The notes below the pieces were generated by a model, which did no database searches, was not told the DNA's origin, and worked only from the letters and a program-made list of their open reading frames with translations. The position numbers and the translations under genes are program-made. This document shows, piece by piece, positions 8,978 through 18,009 of a DNA stretch of 35,036 nucleotides (position 1 is its first letter; every line of letters begins with the position of its first letter). Source of the DNA: Polaromonas sp. (GTDB lineage Bacteria > Pseudomonadota > Gammaproteobacteria > Burkholderiales > Burkholderiaceae_C); the NCBI GenBank assembly GCA_004293655.1, contig RDZZ01000047.1, forward strand, positions 1 to 35,036, read 5' to 3'.

Positions 8978-9491
8978 CGTCGGCAATCTGCCGTACTCGG
9001 TTCGCGACGAAGATCTGCAACAGTCTTTCGGTCAATTCGGCTCTGTGACCAGCGCCAAAGTCATGATGGAACGCGACACCGGTCGCTCCAAGGGCTTTGG
9101 CTTTGTTGAGATGGGCAGCGAGGCCGACGCGCAAGCTGCCATCAATGGCATGAATGGCCAGTCTTTGGGTGGCCGCAGTGTGGTGGTGAACGAAGCCCGC
9201 CCCATGGAAGCACGCCCCCCCCGCTCGGGTGGCGGCTTTGGTGGTGGCGGTGGTGGCTACGGCGGCGGCGGCGGTGGTGGTGGCTACGGTGGCGGGCGCT
9301 CCGGCGGTGACGGCGGCGGTTATGGTGGTGGTGGTGGCCGCTCTGGTGGCGACGGTGGTGGTTATGGTGGCGGCCGCTCTGGTGGCGACGGCGGCTATGG
9401 CGGCGGTCGCTCCGATGGCGATGGCGGCTTTCGCAGCCCTTATGGCGGCGGTGGCCGTTCAGGCGGCGGTGGTGGCCGTGGCGGCTATTGA
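8961..9491 (+). CDS. RRM domain RNA-binding protein with Gly-rich C-terminus
   Basis: RNP motifs KLYVGNLP and SKGFGFVEM; C-terminal GGGGGYGGGGGGGGYGGGRSGGDGG tracts. Confidence 0.93.
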   Translation: MGNKLYVGNLPYSVRDEDLQQSFGQFGSVTSAKVMMERDTGRSKGFGFVEMGSEADAQAAINGMNGQSLGGRSVVVNEARPMEARPPRSGGGFGGGGGGYGGGGGGGGYGGGRSGGDGGGYGGGGGRSGGDGGGYGGGRSGGDGGYGGGRSDGDGGFRSPYGGGGRSGGGGGRGGY

Positions 9492-9534
9492 ATTGGTGTG
9501 AGCACTTTCAGCCTCGGCTGAAACAGCTTTCAGA

Positions 9535-9566
9535 AGGCTTCAAGACTTGGGTTTTGAAGCCTTTTT
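9535..9566 (+). terminator. Intrinsic terminator of the RNA-binding protein gene
   Basis: AGGCTTCAA...TTGAAGCCT followed by TTTT; preceded by a second hairpin TTTCAGCC-TC-GGCTGAAA at about 9506-9523. Confidence 0.8.
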
Positions 9567-9569
9567 AGT

Positions 9570-9628
9570 TGGTAAATGCCTTCCAGCGCAATCGCTACCT
9601 GTGGTGTGCGCTATATTATCAATAGCAC
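9570..9628 (-). repeat. Dispersed repeat copy E
   Basis: Minus strand GTGCTATTGATAATATAGCGCACACCACAGGTAGCGATTGCGCTGGAAGGCATTTACC; starts about 10 nt after the SDR stop. Confidence 0.5.
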
Positions 9629-9638
9629 TCCGGCTTTT

Positions 9639-10433
9639 TCAAACATCTTGAATCTCGCCACCGCTGTTCTGGCGTGGCTTGCGCGCACGGCCTGTCAGGG
9701 CTTTGTCAAACACCGCATTGGGAAGCACACGGAGCAGTTTGGCCACCACGCCCATCTGCCACGGAATCACCCGGTAGCTGGCACCTTGTGCGATGGCCTT
9801 GAATGCTTTGTCTGCAAACACATCAGACTTCATCAAAAAAGGCATGCTGTAGCTGTTTTTTTGCGTCAGGGGGGTGTCGATGTAGCCTGGGCAAATGGTC
9901 ACCACCTTCACACCACTGGCTTTGAGCTCGCCGCGCAGGCTTTCGCAATAGGCAATCACTGCCGCCTTGCTGGCGCAATAGGCGCCATGCCCTGGCAGGC
10001 CACGGATGCCCGCCACACTGCCAACGCCTACCAGCGCGCCTGAGCCGCGCCGGCTCATGGCCTCAATGAAAGGGTGAAACGTCGCTGCCAGGCCGATGTT
10101 GTTGGTGGCAAAGGTTTGCGCCATCACGCCCAGGTCTTCATGCATGCGGGTGTCCATGCCGATGCTGATGCCAGCATTGGCAATCACCACATCGGGCAAA
10201 CCTTGTTGCTGGATGCAGGCCTGGCCCGCTGCCACGATACTGCCCACCACAGAAACATCTGCACTATAAATTTGATAGCTGCTCGTGCTTATGGCGCTTG
10301 CCGTAGCCCATGATTTGACCTCAGATGTCCGGCGCGCTACCAGGGCCAGGCGCCAGCCCGCCTGGTGAAACCGCAGCGCCAGCGCCTGACCGATGCCGCT
10401 GGACGCGCCCGTGATGAAAACAAGTTTGGACAC
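9639..10433 (-). CDS. SDR family NAD(P)-dependent oxidoreductase
   Basis: FITGASSGIGQALA, VIANAGISIGMD, YCASKAAVIAY. GTG start at 10433 preferred (AGGAG upstream); ORF track extends to 10472. Confidence 0.9.
   Translation of the reverse strand: MSKLVFITGASSGIGQALALRFHQAGWRLALVARRTSEVKSWATASAISTSSYQIYSADVSVVGSIVAAGQACIQQQGLPDVVIANAGISIGMDTRMHEDLGVMAQTFATNNIGLAATFHPFIEAMSRRGSGALVGVGSVAGIRGLPGHGAYCASKAAVIAYCESLRGELKASGVKVVTICPGYIDTPLTQKNSYSMPFLMKSDVFADKAFKAIAQGASYRVIPWQMGVVAKLLRVLPNAVFDKALTGRARKPRQNSGGEIQDV
10261..10320 (+). repeat. Dispersed repeat copy C, inside the SDR coding sequence
   Basis: GCACTATAAATTTGATAGCTGCTCGTGCTTATGGCGCTTGCCGTAGCCCATGATTTGACC, similar in layout to the intergenic copies. 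Confidence 0.45.
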
Positions 10434-10484
10434 CCTTGGACTCCTGGGGGATTGAAAAGCAGTGAGCGGCAATACGTCGTGTGG

Positions 10485-11162
10485 CTAACGGGGCAATGCA
10501 CGGCCCGCTGTGGGCGTGAGCACGCCTTTGACACGGCCCTTCAGCTCAGCGACGCCTGTCAGGTTGTCATAGGCCAGGGTGTCGCCGGAGAACTGGTCGT
10601 TGCCGCGCGTGAGCACAACAGGCTTGTGGGATTTCACCCGCTCGTCGTTTAGAAAGATGTGCAGAAACTCACCACGAAACTGCATGCTGGGTGTGCTCTG
10701 GCCTGCTGCGTCCTTGAAGCTCTCGCGCACAACCCGTGCATTGCCAATCAGTTGCAGCTCAGACCCGTCACCATTGCTTAAAACCCGACTGGCCGTTGAA
10801 GTGGTCAGCCGCCCTTGCGCATCCATGCTGCGAATCCGCCCCTGGTCAATCTCCAGCGTGTCCGTGGCAGGGTAATGCCGGGCTTCAACGCCCATCACCT
10901 GGCTTTTGAGCAGGCCCGCATCGTCAAAGTTTTTCACGCTGAAGCCGCGCATGAAATAGTCGGTGGCATGCCGGACTTCTTTGACTGCCTCTGCGGAGTT
11001 GAGAGCCGGTGTGTTGCGCTGCAGCCAGTAGGTGCCCAGGGCCAACGCACCCATCATGACCAGGGGCGTGTAGATGGACGCGCTGTCCCACAAACGCAAC
11101 ACCTGCTGCCAAAAACGGCGCAGGCTGCTGCGGGCGGGTCTGCGGCGGGCTGCAGTCGTCAT
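10485..11162 (-). CDS. lptC: LPS export ABC transporter periplasmic protein LptC
   Basis: N-terminal TM, TPALNSAEAVKEVRHATDYFMRGFSVKNFDDAGLLKSQVMGVEARHYPATDTLEI; next to kdsC/kdsD. Confidence 0.88.
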   Translation of the reverse strand: MTTAARRRPARSSLRRFWQQVLRLWDSASIYTPLVMMGALALGTYWLQRNTPALNSAEAVKEVRHATDYFMRGFSVKNFDDAGLLKSQVMGVEARHYPATDTLEIDQGRIRSMDAQGRLTTSTASRVLSNGDGSELQLIGNARVVRESFKDAAGQSTPSMQFRGEFLHIFLNDERVKSHKPVVLTRGNDQFSGDTLAYDNLTGVAELKGRVKGVLTPTAGRALPR

Positions 11163-11704
11163 GCGGTAAACGCTTGCAGCAACTGTGCATAGTGCCCACT
11201 GGCTACCAGCAGCAGGTCACAGAACTCCCGTGCCGCACCATGCCCGCCAGCGGCTTGCGTGGTGTGGTGGGCCAGTGCCTTGACCTCGATGTGCGCATTG
11301 GCCGGCGCACAGCTGAAAGCGGCGCGCCGCATCACGGGCAGATCGGGCCAGTCGTCGCCCATGGCAGCGGCCTGCTGCCACGCCAGCCCCAGCGCCTGCA
11401 GTGTGGCTTCAGCGGCAGGGCGCTTGTCTTCCGTGCCGAAGTGCGCATGGGTGATTCCCAGCGCCTGAAGTCGCGCCCGCAGCGCCGGGCTGTCGCGGCC
11501 AGTGATCACCGCAGGTGTGATGCCCGCGCGCTGCAGCAGCTTCAAGCCGTGGCCGTCGAGCGTGTTGAAGCGTTTGAGGGTTTCACCCTGCTCGCACAGG
11601 TACAGGCCGCCATCGGTCAGCACGCCATCAATGTCAAAAAACGCGACGCGCACGCCTTGGGCTTTGAGCAGAAGTTCAGGGGCGAAATTGAGGGCGGGCA
11701 ACAT
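11159..11704 (-). CDS. kdsC: KDO-8-phosphate phosphatase KdsC (HAD)
   Basis: VAFFDIDGVLTDGGLYL, ITGRDSPALRARLQALGI, MGDDWPDLPVM; start trimmed to MLPALNFAPELL. Confidence 0.93.
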   Translation of the reverse strand: MLPALNFAPELLLKAQGVRVAFFDIDGVLTDGGLYLCEQGETLKRFNTLDGHGLKLLQRAGITPAVITGRDSPALRARLQALGITHAHFGTEDKRPAAEATLQALGLAWQQAAAMGDDWPDLPVMRRAAFSCAPANAHIEVKALAHHTTQAAGGHGAAREFCDLLLVASGHYAQLLQAFTA

Positions 11705-12696
11705 TAGATGACCTTGGCCCGCATCAAATCGTTGGTATTGAGCGCACCGCACAGCACCCCGTTGGCGTCCACCACCAGCACGCTGGTGATGCGGTGCTGC
11801 TCCATCAGGGCCACGGCTTCTGCGGCCAGGCAGTCTGCACGCACGGTGTGGGGCCGGTCACACATGACGTCACCCGCCTGGGTGGTGCGCAGGTCAACGC
11901 CTTTTTCAACCAGGCGGCGCAGGTCACCGTCGGTAAAGATGCCCAAAACCTGTTGGTGGGCATTGACGATGGCGGAAGCTCCCAGGCCTTTGGTACTCAT
12001 CTCGCGCATGAGGTCGCTAAAACTCGCCTCAAGCCCTACCTGCGGCACCGCATCGCCACGGCGCATCACATCGCTGACGTGTGTGAGCAGTTTGCGGCCC
12101 AGCGCGCCGCCAGGGTGAGAGCGGGCAAAGTCTTCTGGCCTGAAACCACGCGCATCGAGCAGCGCCACAGCCAGCGCGTCGCCCAGGGCAAGTTGCGCTG
12201 TGGTGCTGGCAGTCGGTGCCAGATTCAGCGGGCAGGCCTCTTGTGCCACGCTGCTGTCCAGCGTGACCTGTGCGTGTCTGGCCAGCGTGGATTGCAGCCC
12301 ACCGGTGATGGCCACCAGCGGCACGCCCTGGCGACTGAGCATCGGCAAAATGGCGGTGAGTTCTGCACTCTCGCCACTGTTGGAAATCGCCAGCACCACA
12401 TCTGCCGGCGTGATCATGCCCAGGTCGCCATGGCTGGCTTCTGCCGGGTGGACAAACATGGCGGGGGTGCCGGTCGAGGCCAGTGTGGCCGCTACCTTGC
12501 GGCCAATGTGGCCGCTTTTGCCCATGCCCATGACCACCACACGGCCCCGGCAGGTCAGCACAATATGAACAGCGCGTGCAAACTCCGGGCCAACCCGGCT
12601 TGCCAGGCCCAGCACGGCAGCGGCTTCTATCTCAAAGGTTTTCCGGGCCAGAACCTGTGCCTGATCGGCGTCAAATGGGAGGGCATCAAAACTCAT
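11704..12696 (-). CDS. kdsD: Arabinose-5-phosphate isomerase KdsD/KpsF
   Basis: SIS domain GRVVVMGMGKSGHIGRKVAATLASTGTPAMFVHPAEASHGDLGMI plus CBS pair; start trimmed to MSFDALPFD. Confidence 0.94.
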   Translation of the reverse strand: MSFDALPFDADQAQVLARKTFEIEAAAVLGLASRVGPEFARAVHIVLTCRGRVVVMGMGKSGHIGRKVAATLASTGTPAMFVHPAEASHGDLGMITPADVVLAISNSGESAELTAILPMLSRQGVPLVAITGGLQSTLARHAQVTLDSSVAQEACPLNLAPTASTTAQLALGDALAVALLDARGFRPEDFARSHPGGALGRKLLTHVSDVMRRGDAVPQVGLEASFSDLMREMSTKGLGASAIVNAHQQVLGIFTDGDLRRLVEKGVDLRTTQAGDVMCDRPHTVRADCLAAEAVALMEQHRITSVLVVDANGVLCGALNTNDLMRAKVI

Positions 12697-12768
12697 GCTG
12701 CATTCTATAGAGCAGTTCAACCGAAGAAGTGCGCCTTTATTTACAACGCCATCAGATACCATCAAAAC

Positions 12769-14784
12769 ATGAGCGCACTTGAACTGACCCTGCTTTACCT
12801 GCTGGCCGCCGTGCTGGGTGTGGTGGCTTGCCGCTCACTCAAACTGCCGCCCATGCTGGGCTATCTGGCCGTGGGGGTGGTGATTGGCCCGCACGCTCTG
12901 GCCTTGTCCAAAAACGCCGATGGTGTGCGGCACCTGGGCGAGTTTGGCGTGGTTTTCCTGATGTTCGTCATTGGGCTTGAATTCAACCTGCCCAAACTGC
13001 GCTCCATGCGCCAGCATGTGTTTGGCCTGGGGCTGCTGCAGGTGGTGCTGACGATTGTGCTGGCCACGCTGGGCTCGTTGGGCCTGGCCAGCATCGCCCC
13101 TGCGCTCTGGAAGATGCCATGGCAAACCGCGCTGGCGCTGTCGGGAGCGATGGCCATGAGCAGCACGGCAATTGTGGTCAAACTGCTGGCCGAGCGGCTG
13201 GAGATGGACTCCGAGCATGGCAAACGCGTGATGGGCGTGCTGCTGTTTCAGGACTTGGCCGTGGTGCCCCTGCTGGTGTTGATTCCCGCCTTGGGCTCGC
13301 CTGCCGACCAGTTGTTCATCGCGCTGGGGATTGCCGCCGTCAAGGCAACGGTGCTGGTGGGCCTGCTGCTCAGCGGTGGGCAGCGCGTGATGCGCTGGTG
13401 GCTGACCATTGTGGCGCGGCGCAAAAGCGAAGAGCTGTTTGTGCTCAATTTGCTGCTGGTCACCTTGGCGCTGGCCTGGCTCACCGAACTGGCGGGCCTG
13501 AGCCTGGCGCTCGGCGCATTCATTGCCGGCATGCTGATTTCAGAGACCGAGTTCAAGCACCAGGTGGAGACCGATATCCGCCCGTTTCACGATGTGCTGC
13601 TGGGCCTGTTTTTCATCAGCATTGGCATGATGCTGAACTGGCACATTGTGCTGGAGCGCTGGCCTTTGGTGTTGCTGCTGGCGACGCTGCCGGTATTGTT
13701 CAAACTGGTGCTGGTCACTGCCCTGGCGCGGGCGCTGGGGGCGACCGCTGGTGTGTCGCTGCGCACCGGGCTGTACCTGGCGCAGGCAGGCGAGTTTGGC
13801 TTTGTGCTGCTGACGCTGAGCCATGAAAACCACTTGGTGCCGCCGGAGCTGCTCAACCCGATTCTGGCCAGCATGGTGTTGTCCATGCTGGCCACGCCCT
13901 TCATCATCATGCAAAGCAGTCGCATCGTGATGAAGTTGGTGGCCAGTGAATGGCTGCAGCAGTCGCTGCAAATGACCAGCATTGCGCGCAAATCCATCAA
14001 CGCCAACAAGCACGTGATTATTTGCGGCTATGGCCGTTGCGGCCAGAACTTGGGGTCGATGCTGGAGCGCGAGGGCATTCAGTACATGGCGCTTGACCTG
14101 GACCCTGACCGGGTGCGCCAGGCCGCTGCTGCGGGTGACTCGGTGGTGTTTGGCGATGCGGTGCGCTTGCAGGCCCTGATGGCCGCCGGCCTGGCACGGG
14201 CCAGTGCGGTGGTGGTGACGTATCTGGACACCGCCAGTGCCCTGAAGGTGCTGGCCAACACGCGTGCCCATGCGCCCCACGTCCCAGTCATTGTGCGCAC
14301 CGTGGACGACCATGACCTTGAAAAGCTGCAAGCCGCCGGTGCCACCGAAGTCGTGCCCGAGGCCATTGAAGGCAGCCTGATGCTGGCCAGCCACGCCTTA
14401 GCGCTGGTGGGTGTACCGATGCGGCGCGTGATCCGGGTGGTGCAAGACCAGCGCGATGCGCGCTACAACCTGCTGCGCGGCTACTTTCGCGGGGCCGATG
14501 ACGACACCGTCAACGAGCTGGATGAAGAGCGTCTGGCGAGCATTGTCTTGCCGCTGGGCATCAAATCGGTCGGCAAATCGCTGGGCTCGCTGGACTTGCC
14601 CTTGCTGGGGGTGCGTGTGGTGAGCCTGCGCCGCAACAAAGGCAAAGTCGTTGTCAGCGACAACGACGCTGTGCTGGAGGGTGGCGATACGCTGGTGTTG
14701 TCAGGCAAGCCAGCGGCGCTGGCCATGGCAGAAGAAAAGCTGCTGCGCAGCCGGGCTTCAAGAAATAACCCTGCATCGGCTTGA
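12769..14784 (+). CDS. CPA2 family monovalent cation:proton antiporter with RCK domains (KefB/YbaL-like)
   Basis: MSALELTLLYLLAAVLGVVACRSLKLPPMLGYLAVGVVIGP; RCK_N VIICGYGRCGQNLGSML; RCK_C tail. ORF track start (11794) is an antisense extension over kdsD. Confidence 0.92.
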   Translation: MSALELTLLYLLAAVLGVVACRSLKLPPMLGYLAVGVVIGPHALALSKNADGVRHLGEFGVVFLMFVIGLEFNLPKLRSMRQHVFGLGLLQVVLTIVLATLGSLGLASIAPALWKMPWQTALALSGAMAMSSTAIVVKLLAERLEMDSEHGKRVMGVLLFQDLAVVPLLVLIPALGSPADQLFIALGIAAVKATVLVGLLLSGGQRVMRWWLTIVARRKSEELFVLNLLLVTLALAWLTELAGLSLALGAFIAGMLISETEFKHQVETDIRPFHDVLLGLFFISIGMMLNWHIVLERWPLVLLLATLPVLFKLVLVTALARALGATAGVSLRTGLYLAQAGEFGFVLLTLSHENHLVPPELLNPILASMVLSMLATPFIIMQSSRIVMKLVASEWLQQSLQMTSIARKSINANKHVIICGYGRCGQNLGSMLEREGIQYMALDLDPDRVRQAAAAGDSVVFGDAVRLQALMAAGLARASAVVVTYLDTASALKVLANTRAHAPHVPVIVRTVDDHDLEKLQAAGATEVVPEAIEGSLMLASHALALVGVPMRRVIRVVQDQRDARYNLLRGYFRGADDDTVNELDEERLASIVLPLGIKSVGKSLGSLDLPLLGVRVVSLRRNKGKVVVSDNDAVLEGGDTLVLSGKPAALAMAEEKLLRSRASRNNPASA

Positions 14785-14855
14785 GGCATTGACGTGGAGC
14801 GCTCGCAGCACACCACATCCGGGCACCATCAGGCTCAGCAATTGAAGGAGTTCCC

Positions 14856-15479
14856 ATGAAACGACGCCAGGCACTGACCGTATGGACGACGCTGGCAGCC
14901 AGCAACTGGTTTGCCTGGCCTGCCAGCACCCGCGCACAAACCACGCTAGACATGGCCGCCATTTTGCGCACAGGCGGCTGCGTTGTGCTGCTCAGGCATG
15001 CACAAACAGAGCCTGGCATCGGTGATCCGCCGAATTTCAGGCCAGAGCAGTGCAGCACCCAGCGCAACCTGAGCACCGATGGCCGGGTGCAGGCGCAGCG
15101 CATCGGTCAGTGGTTTAAAGACCGCAAGCTGCAAGCCAGCGCGGTGCAGTCCAGCGCCTGGTGCCGCTGCAAGGACACGGCAGACATTGCATTTGGCACA
15201 CACAACGTGTTGCCCGCTCTTGCGTCCACCTTTGAGAACAGCGCCGCCCAGGCAGGCCAGACGCAGACGCTGCGTGCGTTGCTCAAGGCTGTGCGTCCTG
15301 GGCAATTTGAAGTCTGGGTGACGCACCAGGTCAACATCACCGCCTTGACTGGAGAAGTGCCCGCCATGGGTGAGGCGTTTGTGGTGGACAACAACGCAAA
15401 GGTGCTGGCGCGCACCCGGTTCGGCCAACAGATGTCGGGTTTTTACAACATCGAACGCTCTGTTATTTATAGCATCTGA
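14856..15479 (+). CDS. Histidine phosphatase family protein, exported
   Basis: Signal-like N-terminus; VVLLRHAQTEPG (RH motif), VWVTHQVNITALTG. Confidence 0.8.
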   Translation: MKRRQALTVWTTLAASNWFAWPASTRAQTTLDMAAILRTGGCVVLLRHAQTEPGIGDPPNFRPEQCSTQRNLSTDGRVQAQRIGQWFKDRKLQASAVQSSAWCRCKDTADIAFGTHNVLPALASTFENSAAQAGQTQTLRALLKAVRPGQFEVWVTHQVNITALTGEVPAMGEAFVVDNNAKVLARTRFGQQMSGFYNIERSVIYSI

Positions 15480-15512
15480 TGTCGGTACTTGCTGCTGCAG
15501 CGGCTTTTTTCG
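15456..15512 (+). repeat. Dispersed repeat copy B, overlapping the histidine phosphatase stop codon
   Basis: CGCTCTGTTATTTATAGCATCTGATGTCGGTACTTGCTGCTGCAGCGGCTTTTTTCG. Confidence 0.5.
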
Positions 15513-15581
15513 TTGTTAAAAATCTAACTGGCCGGCAATGGCCGGCGAGGTGACCCCATCGCACTTGCCTGATTGCCCAGT

Positions 15582-16313
15582 TCAGTTCAAGTCGCCGTAC
15601 TGGGTCGCGCTCAAGGCAGGTGCGCTGGCAGATTCAGGCATTTCAGTGTCTTCAAAACCCGTCAGCAAGGCATAAGAGCGGGGATTGCTGCGTGCTTTTC
15701 CAGATGTGTCGGTCGGTTGCGGGCTGTTGGCAGAAGCGGCTGCCAGTGCCTGCTTGAACGCTGCGACCTCATCGTCTTGAATGGGGTCATACCGAAAGTT
15801 GGGCGCCTTTTTGGGGGGCGGGCCTGGTGTGTCGTGGCTCTGGAGGGGTGCAGGTCGGGTCACCCTGGGTGCAGCTGTTTTGTCAGCAGGTGATGCAGCG
15901 GACAGGGCAACACGCCAGTAAACAGATGTCACGCCAATTTCATGGTGGGTTCTCGCTGTGTGCACAATCTTCGCTGCGATGTCCGCCAGCCTTTCAGCGC
16001 GATGGTCAAAAGACTGCTCCACATCAACCATGACCAGAAACTCGCCACCATACTGGTCCAGCGACAGCACCTTGAACCGGTAAGTGGCAGACAACACACC
16101 GGCATGTGTGAATGACTCACGGATCGCATGGTACAGCTGCTCACGGCGTGCATGGCGCTTGAGTCTGCGCCCCTCGCCCTGGTTGCCGGGGCCAGCTGCA
16201 GATCTGTCCGATGGCCCGGCCGTGGGTTTGCCCGGCACCAAGGGCGCCCCGCTTTTGTCAGATGCCACAGCCGGTGGCGTGGATTTCCCGGAAAACCAGT
16301 TAAAAAGTGACAT
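15582..16313 (-). CDS. Conserved-looking hypothetical protein
   Basis: Long minus ORF; start trimmed to MSLFNWFSGKS; ordered core YHAIRESFTHAGVLSATYRFKVLSLDQYGGEFLVMVDVEQSFDHRAERLADIAAKIVHTARTHHEIGVTSVYWRVA. Confidence 0.65.
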   Translation of the reverse strand: MSLFNWFSGKSTPPAVASDKSGAPLVPGKPTAGPSDRSAAGPGNQGEGRRLKRHARREQLYHAIRESFTHAGVLSATYRFKVLSLDQYGGEFLVMVDVEQSFDHRAERLADIAAKIVHTARTHHEIGVTSVYWRVALSAASPADKTAAPRVTRPAPLQSHDTPGPPPKKAPNFRYDPIQDDEVAAFKQALAAASANSPQPTDTSGKARSNPRSYALLTGFEDTEMPESASAPALSATQYGDLN

Positions 16314-16540
16314 TTTTAATTGTTGTAAGCGTGCTGGCAGCTGCAATACCGCAGGTACAGACTATTTCAGCGCACAGCACAGTTGTATTGATGAGCGGCA
16401 TGATCTTACCCAACCATGCCCATTTGGGAAAGTTTTGTACATGCAGAAAAAACATGTTCTGGCCATATGGTGCACATACGGCCTGCACATGATGCGTATC
16501 GTGCCTCCTCACACTTACCCGTTGCCCGCCTGCGCAGTTG

Positions 16541-17932
16541 TTACTTGCCGATACAAAACCGGGAAAAAATCTCGCCCAGCAAGTCGTCAGATGTGAACTG
16601 GCCAGTGATGTCACCCAGATGGTGCTGCGCCTGGCGCAGATCTTCCGCCAGCAGATCCAGTGCTGGCTGGTTTGAGCACAACTGCGCTGCGGCCCGCAGC
16701 AGCTGCATGTTCACGCCGTCCAACGCCCGAATGTGCCGCTCGCGGGCCATAAAGACCCCTTCAGGTGCAGACTGCCAGCCCACCACACCCAGAAGCTGCT
16801 CGCGCAAGGCCTGCAGTCCGGCACCGGTTTTGGCTGAAATCACCACCCCTGGGCGGGCCGTCTCGGCCGTGTGCATCTGCGTTGCAGCATCGACCATGTC
16901 AGACTTGTTCCAAATGTCGATGATGGGTGTTTTCTCAGGCAGTTTAAGGGCCATAGCGCAGGCAATACGGGCGTCATTTGCTATGTAATCAGTAGCACTC
17001 TGCTGTGTCAGATCGTGCAGGAACAGCACCGCATCAGCCGTTCGAATCTCAGCCCAGGCGCGCTCCACGCCAATTTTCTCAACCTCGTCGAGGGCCTCGC
17101 GAAGACCCGCAGTGTCCACCACATGCAGCGGCACACCTTCCATCTGTATCAGCTGCGTGACCTTGTCGCGCGTGGTGCCCGCAATCGGCGTGACGATGGC
17201 CAGCTCGGCCCCAGCCAGTGCGTTGAGCAAGGAACTCTTGCCGGCATTGGGCTGCCCGGCAATCACCACCTTGATACCTTCACGCAAAATGGCACCCTGG
17301 CCAGCACGCTGCATGACGCTGGCCAGCGTCTGCTGCAGGCATGCCAGCTTGCCTTGTGCGTCCGCCTTTTGCAGAAAATCAATGTCTTCTTCAGGAAAAT
17401 CCAGCGTCGCCTCGACCAGCATGCGCAAGCCAATCAGCTGCGCCAGCAAGGTGTTGACAGCTTGCGAGAACTCACCCGACATGGAGCGCGCCGCAGAACG
17501 CGCGGCAACGTCGGTACTGGCATCGATCAGGTCGGCAATGGCTTCTGCCTGCGCCAGGTCAATCTTGTCGTTCAGAAAAGCCCGCTCGGTGAATTCACCC
17601 GGTTGGGCTATGCGCAGCTCAGGCTGCGCCTGCAGGCAGCGGGCCAGCAGCAGTTGGAGCACCACAGGCCCGCCATGGGCCTGCAGTTCCAGCACATCTT
17701 CACCTGTGTAGGAGTGCGGCGCGGGGAAATGGATCGCCAGACCCTTGTCGATCACACCGCCTGCCGCATCACGAAAAGGCAGATATGTCGCCTGCCGGGG
17801 CAGCAGGGCGCGACCGCAAATGGCGTTGATGACGGGGGCCACGTCTTTGCCTGACACACGGACAATGCCGACGGCTCCGCGACCAGGCGCGGTGGCAATG
17901 GCGGCAATGGGGTGGTGGTGTCTGGCCAGCAT
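16541..17932 (-). CDS. mnmE: tRNA modification GTPase MnmE
   Basis: [50 protein letters not shown]-terminal FCIGK. Start trimmed from ORF 16541..18169. Confidence 0.96.
   Translation of the reverse strand: MLARHHHPIAAIATAPGRGAVGIVRVSGKDVAPVINAICGRALLPRQATYLPFRDAAGGVIDKGLAIHFPAPHSYTGEDVLELQAHGGPVVLQLLLARCLQAQPELRIAQPGEFTERAFLNDKIDLAQAEAIADLIDASTDVAARSAARSMSGEFSQAVNTLLAQLIGLRMLVEATLDFPEEDIDFLQKADAQGKLACLQQTLASVMQRAGQGAILREGIKVVIAGQPNAGKSSLLNALAGAELAIVTPIAGTTRDKVTQLIQMEGVPLHVVDTAGLREALDEVEKIGVERAWAEIRTADAVLFLHDLTQQSATDYIANDARIACAMALKLPEKTPIIDIWNKSDMVDAATQMHTAETARPGVVISAKTGAGLQALREQLLGVVGWQSAPEGVFMARERHIRALDGVNMQLLRAAAQLCSNQPALDLLAEDLRQAQHHLGDITGQFTSDDLLGEIFSRFCIGK
16941..16998 (-). repeat. Possible dispersed repeat copy D, inside mnmE
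   Basis: Minus strand GTGCTACTGATTACATAGCAAATGACGCCCGTATTGCCTGCGCTATGGCCCTTAAACTG; weaker resemblance. Confidence 0.3.
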
Positions 17933-17961
17933 AAGCGTCAATGGTAAGGGCTGGGCGCGAA

Positions 17962-17994
17962 AATGGCCGCCAGGCATTTCTGCCGGCGGCCATT
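17962..17994 (-). promoter_or_regulatory. Strong hairpin in yidC-mnmE intergenic region
   Basis: AATGGCCGCC/GGCGGCCATT perfect 10-bp arms enclosing inner GGCA/TGCC stem; minus-strand 3' side runs into TT then TCGCG, so not a clear terminator. Confidence 0.6.
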
Positions 17995-18009
17995 CTTGTG
18001 GCTGTTGAC

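Noticed and set aside
9229-9501. Ala/Val-rich plus ORF and the repeated GGT/GGC tract as a possible repeat array or CRISPR
   Set aside because: It is the Gly-rich low-complexity tail of the RRM protein read in another frame; no spacer-repeat structure.
11794-12768. N-terminal extension of the antiporter ORF (11794..14784)
   Set aside because: Antisense to the well-supported kdsD gene; the family N-terminus begins at MSALELTLLYLL (12769).
13540-14394. 284-aa minus ORF
   Set aside because: Antisense to the antiporter; His/Gln-rich shadow.
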